This document shows, piece after piece, positions 1 through 5,715 of a stretch of DNA of 5,715 nucleotides. Under the pieces are notes generated by a model that did not search any database, was not told the origin of the DNA, and worked only from the letters and a program-made list of their open reading frames with translations. The position numbers and the translations under genes were made by a program. The stretch lies in contig CAYSXI010000259.1 in NCBI GenBank assembly GCA_964434955.1, forward strand, positions 1 through 5,715, in the 5' to 3' direction. Origin of the DNA: JANQLU01 sp964434955 (GTDB lineage Bacteria > Planctomycetota > Planctomycetia > Pirellulales > Pirellulaceae). Within the stretch, counting starts at the first letter, position 1; each line of letters begins with the position of its first letter.

Positions 1-216
1 TGGCGCGTACAGTACCTAGAATTCATCTTCAGCGATTTTGGGCAAAGCGTGTCACAACCGGTCCGCAACAAGCTTGGCATCCAAATCGAACGTTTGTTTG
101 GCAAATCGAACGTTGGTTTGGTTGTAAGCAGATGGTTAGCGAACATATATCGACACGACCTAGGGAAGGTTTCGCCTGCGTGGCTCCGCGGCCGATGTAT
201 AAGAAAGATTCGTTGA
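1..216 (+). CDS. Possible 3' end of an unrecognised upstream gene (partial)
   Basis: Frame 1 is open from the left edge to a TGA at 214-216, giving 71 residues that start WRVQYLEFIF. The first 40 or so codons have ordinary amino-acid composition and a third-base pattern similar to the genes downstream. The last 30 codons are poorer: several rare-type codons (ATA, AGA, TTA, CTA, CGA) and a basic end, RCIRKIR. If real, the gene would end 26 bases before the ATG at 243, a normal operon spacing, and would favour that ATG as the start of the next gene. Against it: frame 3 is also open across the same stretch, the 20-bp tandem repeat at 82-121 lies inside it, and I recognise no family or motif. It could equally be non-coding leader DNA. 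Confidence 0.27.
   Translation, partial: WRVQYLEFIFSDFGQSVSQPVRNKLGIQIERLFGKSNVGLVVSRWLANIYRHDLGKVSPAWLRGRCIRKIR
82..121. repeat. Two-copy 20-bp tandem direct repeat upstream of the operon
   Basis: The unit caaatcgaacgtttgtttgg (82-101) is followed without a gap by caaatcgaacgttggtttgg (102-121); the only difference is T95 versus G115. Each unit is centred on the palindrome AACGTT (89-94 and 109-114) and has partial dyad symmetry around it. A related TTGGCA occurs at 74-79, and again across the unit junction at 98-103. The 20-bp period is near two turns of B-DNA, so two bound proteins would sit on nearly the same face. The position, 122 bases before the likely start of the first gene, suits a regulatory site, but it could also be a recent slippage duplication inside coding DNA. 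Confidence 0.75.
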
Positions 217-242
217 CGCAATTATCTAGAATTGGTTCCAGT

Positions 243-3200
243 ATGGACACACAACTTGTTGCGGTTAGTTTTGCGTTTGAGCGGCCCTGGTTACTTCTGT
301 TTCTGTTGTTAATCCCGCTGATTTGGTATTTGGGATACAGCAGCCTCGCGGGTTTGGGGCGGATTCGTCAGCTGACCGTTCTTGGTTTGCGAACGGTAGT
401 CGCGTTGTTGCTGATTCTCGCGCTGGCACAGCTTCAATGGAAGTCTTCGACGGATCGACTGACCGTTGTTTTTGTTCTCGATCATTCCGATAGTATCCCG
501 CCTGAAAAACGCGAGTTCATGCTGGACTACGCTTACGAAGCGGTGAAAAAACATCGCAATCATTCCAAGAAAGACATGGCGGGAGTCATCGTTTTTGGAG
601 ACGAGGCTCGGATCGAGGTCGCGCCCTATGATGGCGACTTGCCACTGGTGGGAAGTGCGGAATCGGATTTTGACGTCCGAAAAGACGCAACCAACCTCGA
701 AAGCGCATTGAAACTTGCCAAAGCCTCTTTTCCCGAGGGGACCGCGCGAAGAATTGTGGTCATCAGTGACGGAAATCAAAACTTGGGAGACGCCTATTCG
801 TTGGCACAGTCCATGGCGGAAGATGGTGTTGGTATCGACGTCGTTCCTGTCGAGATGCTGGTCAAAAGCGAAGTTGGCGTGGAAAAGGTGGTGCTTCCTT
901 CGGAGATTCGCAAGGGACAGGAATTTGACGCTCGCGTGGTGATCAATTACGACTCGATTGAGGGTGATGAATCCAACGCGACCGGAAAGCTGGTGATCAA
1001 GCAGAAAACGCGAGAAGGTGATGTTGTCATCGCCGAGCCGGAAGTCGAATTGAAACCGGGTAAAAACGTTTTCAGCTTCAAGCACAAGGTCGAACAGGCG
1101 GCAGTGTTTCAATTTGATGCGACCTTTGTTCCGGATGAGCAAAGCCGCATCAAGGATTTCGTTAGCAAAAACAATACGGCGTCGGCATTCACCCACGTGC
1201 GAGGCAAAGGCCGCGTACTCTTGATCGAGGATGGAAACGAGCGAGGAAAATTCAACTACCTCACGCAGAAGCTTCAGGAGAATAACATTGAGGTGGATAT
1301 CATGCCCACCACCGATTTGTTTCAATCGCCTGCGGAGTTGATTCAGTACGACTGCGTGGTCTTGGCGGATGTCCCACGATCAAGCGGCGATTCGTTTGAG
1401 CAATCGGTTGGCTTTTCGGACGCCCAAATCAAGATGTTGGTTTCCAACATGGAAGAAATGGGATGCGGCATCGTGATGATTGGTGGCGCCCATTCCTACG
1501 GGGCCGGCGGTTGGGCCAACACCGAATTGGAAAAAGCCATGCCGGTCGATTTTCAAATCAAGAACGACCGGGTCGATGCCGTCGGAGCCTTGGTGCTGAT
1601 GATGCACGCATCCGAAATGGCCCAGGGAAACTACTGGCAGACACGAATTGCGATGGAGGCGATCAAGGTCCTTGGTCCGGCCGACTACTGCGGCGTGATT
1701 GAGTGGGGAGGATTTACCGGTAACCCGCGCTGGCTTTGGAAGAAGCCCAATGGAATCGACAAGGTTTACCAGAATCGAAAAATGATGATGGCCCAGGTCA
1801 AGCGAATGGTGCCTGGGGACATGCCTGAATACGAAACGCCGATGAAAACGGCATTGGCTGGATTTCAGCGTCCCGGTTTCAAACCGGCGATGAAGCACAT
1901 GATTATCATCAGTGACGGCGACGCGACTCCACCTACCCAGGCGACTTTAAACGCTTACAAGAAAGCGGGAATCAAAATATCGACGGTTTCGGTTTCGTCA
2001 CATGGATTCGTCGACAAGCAACGAATGCAGAAAATTGCGAATGCGACAGGCGGCAAGTTTTATGCGGTCACCAATCCCAAGGCGTTGCCACGAATTTTCC
2101 AGCGCGAAGCTCGTCGTGTTGCCAAGCCTTTGATCAAGGAGTCGGACGATGGGATCCCCGTCGGGTCGTTTGAAGGTGCTGCGAACAATGAGATCTTGAA
2201 AGGAATCGACTTGACGCAGATTCGCCCGGTTCGTGGGTTTGTCATGACGACTTTGAAAAGCAACTCACTGGTCCAGCCTTTGCTATTCGCTGATATCACA
2301 CAGAAAAATGACAGTGAAGGAAACTTGATTGTCGATGAGAACACGACGGTTCTCGCGACGTGGCGTTACGGTCTCGGAAAAGCAACCGTTCTGACGACGG
2401 ACGCCGGGCACAAATGGGCCGACCAATGGGCGGCTGCCAGCTACTACGAGAAACTGTTTACCCAGCTGATTCGCCACTCGATGCGACCGGTCAAGCAGTC
2501 TGCCAACTTTACGGTCAATTCGGATTTCCGGGACGGGGAAGTGACGATCGTCGTCAATGCGATGGACGACAATGATGAATTCTTGAATTACTTGAACATG
2601 AACGCTCGAGGAATTGATCCCGAAATGAAAGGGTTCGATATCAACTTCGAGCAAGATGCTTCCGGGCGTTACATTGCGAAATTCAAAGCGGATCGTTCAG
2701 GAAACTATTTGTTCAGCATTTTCCCGGGGAACGACTATCAACGCCTGACGGCGGGAGTGACGGTTCCCTATTCGTCCGAATATTCCGAGCGGGAACCCAA
2801 TTATTCGCTTTTGGAATCCCTTGCGAACCTCAAGCCATCCGGTGGAAAAATCGGCCAGGTTTCTGGCAGCCTGAGCAAAAACAACCTGGATCAGCTCTTG
2901 AGTATGGATCCGTTCCGCGGCACGCTTTCGCAAACCGTTGGAATTCAAGATGTGTGGCAATTGTTGCTGGTTTTGACGGGTATCGTTTTCTTCGCGGATA
3001 TTTTCATTCGCCGAGTGTCCATTTCATTTCACTGGGTCGGGCCAACGTATCAATATGTGGCCTCGAAAATCCGTGGGAAAGACCGGGGGGAACAGGTTTC
3101 CGCAAGTATGGCGCGACTGCAAAGTCGCAAAGCCAAGGTCGACCAACAAATGGAAACGCGAAAGAGTAATACTCGTTTTGAGCCAACCGAAGAAGAATTC

Positions 3201-3392
3201 GAGCAGGGTTCACGAGAGTTGCAGCAGGTCCTGGACAGTGAGGATCGCACCTATCGCGAGAAACCGCGGGCGACCCGGGACGCAGCAATGGCCGACGAAA
3301 ACGAAGAAACTTCGCACACGTCGAGACTTCTCGAGGCCAAAAGGAAATTGCAACGGCAACGGGGCGAAGATCCAAACAAGAATAACGAATAG
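243..3392 (+). CDS. Three-TM membrane protein with two VWA domains and a glutamine-amidotransferase-like domain
   Basis: 1049 residues from ATG 243. The N-terminus gives two membrane segments (about 16-33 and 47-63), separated by a short basic loop. VWA domain 1 (about 73-205) has a full metal site: D80-x-S82-x-S84, T150 and D176 in VISDG. A beta-rich region (about 205-320) follows. R324 opens an amidotransferase-like fold (RVLLIEDG) with the family hallmark GGAHSYGAGGW (414-424) but no cysteine nucleophile. VWA-like domain 2 (about 440-640) has LMMHASEM at 452-459 where DxSxS is expected, yet keeps T532 and D558. The signature WRYGLG (707-712) to about 750 resembles the end of the amidotransferase-like region. 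A third membrane segment (about 904-922) leads into a charged, probably coiled, tail of about 125 residues. Predicted topology puts both VWA domains in the periplasm and the tail in the cytoplasm. Start: the frame is open upstream with ATGs at 132 and 195, but that extension (rich in R and P) is unlike protein and would bury the anchor; no clear Shine-Dalgarno precedes any of the three. Function is probably an assembly or sensing partner of the MoxR ATPase; the client is unknown. Confidence 0.9.
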   Translation: MDTQLVAVSFAFERPWLLLFLLLIPLIWYLGYSSLAGLGRIRQLTVLGLRTVVALLLILALAQLQWKSSTDRLTVVFVLDHSDSIPPEKREFMLDYAYEAVKKHRNHSKKDMAGVIVFGDEARIEVAPYDGDLPLVGSAESDFDVRKDATNLESALKLAKASFPEGTARRIVVISDGNQNLGDAYSLAQSMAEDGVGIDVVPVEMLVKSEVGVEKVVLPSEIRKGQEFDARVVINYDSIEGDESNATGKLVIKQKTREGDVVIAEPEVELKPGKNVFSFKHKVEQAAVFQFDATFVPDEQSRIKDFVSKNNTASAFTHVRGKGRVLLIEDGNERGKFNYLTQKLQENNIEVDIMPTTDLFQSPAELIQYDCVVLADVPRSSGDSFEQSVGFSDAQIKMLVSNMEEMGCGIVMIGGAHSYGAGGWANTELEKAMPVDFQIKNDRVDAVGALVLMMHASEMAQGNYWQTRIAMEAIKVLGPADYCGVIEWGGFTGNPRWLWKKPNGIDKVYQNRKMMMAQVKRMVPGDMPEYETPMKTALAGFQRPGFKPAMKHMIIISDGDATPPTQATLNAYKKAGIKISTVSVSSHGFVDKQRMQKIANATGGKFYAVTNPKALPRIFQREARRVAKPLIKESDDGIPVGSFEGAANNEILKGIDLTQIRPVRGFVMTTLKSNSLVQPLLFADITQKNDSEGNLIVDENTTVLATWRYGLGKATVLTTDAGHKWADQWAAASYYEKLFTQLIRHSMRPVKQSANFTVNSDFRDGEVTIVVNAMDDNDEFLNYLNMNARGIDPEMKGFDINFEQDASGRYIAKFKADRSGNYLFSIFPGNDYQRLTAGVTVPYSSEYSEREPNYSLLESLANLKPSGGKIGQVSGSLSKNNLDQLLSMDPFRGTLSQTVGIQDVWQLLLVLTGIVFFADIFIRRVSISFHWVGPTYQYVASKIRGKDRGEQVSASMARLQSRKAKVDQQMETRKSNTRFEPTEEEFEQGSRELQQVLDSEDRTYREKPRATRDAAMADENEETSHTSRLLEAKRKLQRQRGEDPNKNNE

Positions 3393-3436
3393 AGAATAAT
3401 TGATTCACCGGCTGCCTTTCTTGCCGGGAAATTTAG

Positions 3437-3442
3437 AAGGAG
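3437..3442 (+). promoter_or_regulatory. Strong Shine-Dalgarno site deciding the moxR start
   Basis: AAGGAG lies five bases before ATG 3448. It is the only near-consensus ribosome binding site in the window and rules out the in-frame TTG at 3400, which would add 16 residues (starting MIHRLPF) that have no place in the MoxR family. Confidence 0.85.
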
Positions 3443-3447
3443 ACTTT

Positions 3448-4476
3448 ATGTCAAGCGATGCGTCGTTACAGCAGCAATGCGAAGAATTTCGCGAGCGTTA
3501 TCAAGCCGTCAAAGATCAAATCAACCGCGTGATCGTGGGACATGATGAAATTGTCCACGGCGTGTTGACGTGTTTGATGATCGGCGGGCATTGCTTGCTG
3601 GAAGGAGCTCCCGGACTTGGTAAAACGTTGTTGGTTCGAACGCTGGCACAGGCCTTGAGTCTCGACTTTAGCCGAATCCAGTTCACACCCGACTTGATGC
3701 CGGCCGACATTCTCGGCACCAACATGATTGTTGAAGCTCCCGACGGGTCACGTGCTTTTGAATTTCAAAAGGGCCCGATTTTTACGCAGATCTGCCTGGC
3801 GGACGAAATCAATCGTGCGACCCCCAAGACCCAGTCGGCGATGTTGGAAACGATGCAGGAAGGCACCGTAACCGCCGGTGGAACCCGTTTTGAATTACAG
3901 AAACCGTTTTTTGTTCTGGCGACGCAGAACCCGATTGAGCAGGAGGGAACCTATCCCTTGCCGGAAGCACAGTTGGACCGTTTTTTGTTCAAGCTGATCG
4001 TTGGATATTCGAGCCGTGATGAATTGGCAACGATCCTGGAGCGGACAACCCAGAAGATTCACATCGAAGCCGAAAAGGTGATGGACGGTGCCGAGATTTT
4101 GAAGTGGCAGGACCTGGTTCGCCAGGTGATTATTGCCGATCACGTTCAGGACTATCTGGTCCGCTTGACGTTGGCAACGCATCCCGGCGGCCCTTATTCG
4201 GTCGGAGCAACCAATAAGTATTTGCGCTGGGGCAGCAGTCCTCGGGGCGCGCAGACCATGGCCTTGGCTTCCAAGGTCCGGGCATTGCTCGAGGGTCGCT
4301 ACAACGTGAGTTTCGAAGACGTGCGCCGAGTCTTCTTGCCGGCGATGCGGCACCGCGTCATCCTGAATTTTGAAGCCCAGGCCGAGGGAATGGATTCGGA
4401 TCAAGTGCTGCACGAAATCCTTGATTCGGTACCGCAAAAAACAGAAGACGCGGTCGAAGCGACGGTTGCCAACTGA
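3448..4476 (+). CDS. moxR: MoxR-family AAA+ ATPase
   Basis: 342 residues, the usual MoxR length, cytosolic, with no signal or membrane segment. All core AAA+ elements are present: Walker A GAPGLGKT (53-60, K59), Walker B LADE (117-120), sensor 1 N161 in ATQNP, a probable arginine finger R178 in the sequence LDRF, and sensor 2 SPRG (264-267) in the C-terminal lid. IEQEGTYPLPEAQLDRF (from 163) is highly characteristic of MoxR proteins. The family forms ATP-driven hexameric rings that act as chaperones with VWA-domain partners, for example in methanol dehydrogenase activation and the bat operons. Here the ATPase sits between two VWA genes, 55 bases after the large membrane protein and 68 before the DUF58 gene, so both are likely partners. 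ATPase activity should be intact. The subfamily cannot be fixed by eye. The gene symbol is used in the family sense. Confidence 0.97.
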   Translation: MSSDASLQQQCEEFRERYQAVKDQINRVIVGHDEIVHGVLTCLMIGGHCLLEGAPGLGKTLLVRTLAQALSLDFSRIQFTPDLMPADILGTNMIVEAPDGSRAFEFQKGPIFTQICLADEINRATPKTQSAMLETMQEGTVTAGGTRFELQKPFFVLATQNPIEQEGTYPLPEAQLDRFLFKLIVGYSSRDELATILERTTQKIHIEAEKVMDGAEILKWQDLVRQVIIADHVQDYLVRLTLATHPGGPYSVGATNKYLRWGSSPRGAQTMALASKVRALLEGRYNVSFEDVRRVFLPAMRHRVILNFEAQAEGMDSDQVLHEILDSVPQKTEDAVEATVAN

Positions 4477-4544
4477 TAGGCCGGTCCATCGCTACAAACC
4501 CAATGCTTCTGCCAACTTGAATAGAGAACGATTGACGGATTCTT

Positions 4545-5438
4545 ATGTCCACGACTGAACGCCAAAAATACTTGACCCCGAAAATGCTGGCTCAGCTCGA
4601 ACGTATGGAGTTGGTGAGTCGAAAGATCTTTCGTGGCCGAATGAAAGGCGAGCGTCGAAGTAAGCGGAAAGGGCAAAGCGTCGAATTTGCCGATTTCCGC
4701 AACTATGTTCCGGGCGACGATCTCCGATTCATCGATTGGAATCTTTATGCCCGTTTGGACAAGTTGTTTTTGAAGTTGTTCATGGAAGAAGAGGATTTGC
4801 ACTTCTACTGCCTGTTTGACTGCAGTAAGTCGATGGGGTTCGGCGATCCTTCCAAATTCTTCTACGCAAAACAGTTGGCGGCAGCCCTGGGTTACATTGG
4901 GCTTTGTCGCTCGGACCGCGTTAAGGTCGAAGCCTTGGACGCGAGTGGGTCCTTGCAGGCACCTGTCTTAAGAGGGCGGCACAGTCTTTGGCGGCTTTAT
5001 GATTATCTCGATTCCGTCGACCACAATGTCAACACGCCGCTCGACGAGAGTATCAAGAGCTTTTGTCTGCGGAATTCCGGAAAGGGAATCCTGGTTTTGA
5101 TTTCTGATTTGATGGACAAGTCGGGATACGAATCGGCCTTGCGGTACCTGGTTTCGCAAAACTTGGACATCTACTTGATCCATGTCTTGAGTCAGGAAGA
5201 GATTGATCCGGACGTCAAAGGCGATTTGAAATTGGTGGATTGCGAAGATTCGGACATCGCTGAGGTCACGGTGACACGCCGATTGCTTGATAAGTACAAA
5301 CAAACGCTGGCGGTGTTCATTCAAAGGGCTCGCGAATTTTGCAATCGCCGCGGCATCGTTTACATGATGACCAGCACGGAACGCCCGGTTGATCAGCTGG
5401 TTGCGAATTACTTGAGACAACGGGGGCTCGTTCGGTGA
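4545..5438 (+). CDS. Soluble DUF58 protein with VWA-type domain
   Basis: 297 residues, with no membrane segment, unlike longer DUF58 proteins that carry N-terminal anchors; predicted cytosolic. The DUF58 hallmark YVPGDDLRFIDWNLYAR begins at Y54, after a basic stretch (RGRMKGERRSKRKGQS). A VWA-like fold follows with a complete metal site: D92-x-S94-x-S96 (DCSKS), T164 in NTPLDES, and D188 in LISDLMD. The end is basic (NYLRQRGLVR). Proteins of this kind are the constant partner of MoxR ATPases in bat-type operons and probably act as the adaptor or substrate of the ring. ATG 4545 is preceded only by a weak GGA (4537-4539), so translation may depend partly on the upstream gene. The stop codon overlaps the next start, suggesting translational coupling. 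Confidence 0.95.
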   Translation: MSTTERQKYLTPKMLAQLERMELVSRKIFRGRMKGERRSKRKGQSVEFADFRNYVPGDDLRFIDWNLYARLDKLFLKLFMEEEDLHFYCLFDCSKSMGFGDPSKFFYAKQLAAALGYIGLCRSDRVKVEALDASGSLQAPVLRGRHSLWRLYDYLDSVDHNVNTPLDESIKSFCLRNSGKGILVLISDLMDKSGYESALRYLVSQNLDIYLIHVLSQEEIDPDVKGDLKLVDCEDSDIAEVTVTRRLLDKYKQTLAVFIQRAREFCNRRGIVYMMTSTERPVDQLVANYLRQRGLVR

Positions 5439-5715
5439 ACAGTTTTTTTGTGCCCACGTTCACGGTTCTTCAATGGGTGATTCTGGGCCTGATTCCTCCC
5501 CTGGTCTTCCTGTTGTACTTTCTCAAGTTGCGTCGGCAGCCCGTGGAAGTTCCCAGCACCTATTTGTGGGCGCGGACCATTGAGGATCTTCACGTCAATT
5601 CGATTTGGCAACGATTGCGAAACAACCTTTTGCTTTGGCTGCAGTTGTTGCTGGTGTTCCTGCTCTTGCTGTGTGGGCTTCGGCCTGGCTGTCCCGGAGA
5701 GGAGTTGCAGGGGGG
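5435..5715 (+). CDS. BatA-like double-transmembrane protein, N-terminal part (cut by window edge)
   Basis: Only the first 93 residues are present. The GTG at 5435 shares GTGA with the stop of the DUF58 gene; GGGGG at 5422-5426 may serve as a ribosome site. A second in-frame GTG at 5450 is an alternative start five codons later. The peptide matches the N-terminal double-anchor domain of aerotolerance regulators (BatA type): membrane segment 1 about 12-30 (LQWVILGLIPPLVFLLYFL), then KLRRQPVEVPSTYLWART, the amphipathic stretch IEDLHVNSIWQRLRNN, and membrane segment 2 about 65-82 ending LRPG. In the family this leads into a periplasmic VWA domain beginning shortly after; whether this copy has one lies beyond the edge. 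Reading on in this frame stays open to the last base. Confidence 0.92.
   Translation, partial: MNSFFVPTFTVLQWVILGLIPPLVFLLYFLKLRRQPVEVPSTYLWARTIEDLHVNSIWQRLRNNLLLWLQLLLVFLLLLCGLRPGCPGEELQG

Noticed and set aside
122..151. Sigma-70-like promoter, TTGTAA (122-127) and TATATC (146-151) with an 18-base spacer
   Set aside because: Each box matches the consensus at only four of six positions, and such matches are common by chance. It would fit a leader reading of this region but cannot be supported on its own.
309..1325. 338-codon open frame on the minus strand
   Set aside because: It lies wholly antisense to the first VWA gene, its translation is rich in H, R and F with no recognisable domain, and it mirrors the codon bias of the real gene.
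1873..1887. Perfect inverted repeat with 7-base arms (CCGGTTT C AAACCGG)
   Set aside because: It sits inside the second VWA-like domain and encodes the ordinary peptide around PGFKP; no T-tract follows, so it is not a terminator, and a single palindrome in coding DNA is weak evidence for an operator.
3408..3427. Possible hairpin CCGGC...GCCGG between the large VWA gene and moxR
   Set aside because: Only a 5-bp stem with a 10-base loop and no T-tract; it precedes the moxR ribosome site and the genes look co-transcribed, so a terminator is unlikely.
3895..4437. 180-codon minus-strand open frame, and similar ones at 1380-1898 and 4968-5420
   Set aside because: Antisense shadows of moxR, the large VWA gene and the DUF58 gene, all of which have full family motifs on the plus strand.
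4477..4544. Gap between moxR and the DUF58 gene searched for promoter, terminator or small gene
   Set aside because: No convincing promoter boxes, hairpin or open frame with a ribosome site; the only notable item is the repeated GAATAGAGAA motif reported above.
1..5715. tRNA, rRNA, CRISPR array, insertion sequence or phage features
   Set aside because: No cloverleaf-like arms with CCA or T-loop motif, no spaced repeat array, no transposase motifs or terminal inverted repeats were seen; base use is even across the genes, giving no sign of recent transfer.

Overview
The window looks like a piece of a planctomycete chromosome, most likely Pirellulaceae-like (Rhodopirellula or Blastopirellula relatives). 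This is inferred from protein style: a very long membrane protein combining VWA and glutamine-amidotransferase-like folds, a soluble DUF58 protein of about 300 residues, a BatA-type double-anchor protein, roughly balanced base composition, and Shine-Dalgarno sites before only some genes. No marker gene confirms the assignment.

Layout: positions 1-242 hold no securely identified gene. They contain a 20-bp tandem direct repeat (82-121) and an open frame entering from the left edge and ending at 216, which may be the tail of an upstream gene. From 243 to 3392 lies a three-TM protein with a canonical VWA domain, an amidotransferase-like domain without the catalytic cysteine, a second VWA-like domain with a degraded metal site, and a charged cytoplasmic tail. 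It is followed by a MoxR-family AAA+ ATPase (3448-4476), a soluble DUF58/VWA protein (4545-5438), and the first 93 codons of a BatA-like two-anchor protein (5435 to the right edge). All genes are on the plus strand with gaps of 55 and 68 bases and then a 4-base overlap, so they probably form one operon that continues past the right edge.

How the genes may work together: this is a variant of the widespread MoxR-DUF58-Bat cassette, known from the Bacteroides and Leptospira aerotolerance (bat) operons. In such systems a hexameric MoxR ATPase is thought to act as a chaperone on, or through, VWA proteins that bind metal-dependent ligands. Here ATPase and DUF58 are predicted to be cytosolic, while the two membrane proteins could carry the signal or assembly activity across the inner membrane. 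The client is not visible in this window. The architecture is a known type in planctomycetes, so I do not claim a wholly new system; the most distinctive points are the tandem VWA domains with unequal metal sites, the amidotransferase-like pseudoenzyme domain, and the repeat upstream.
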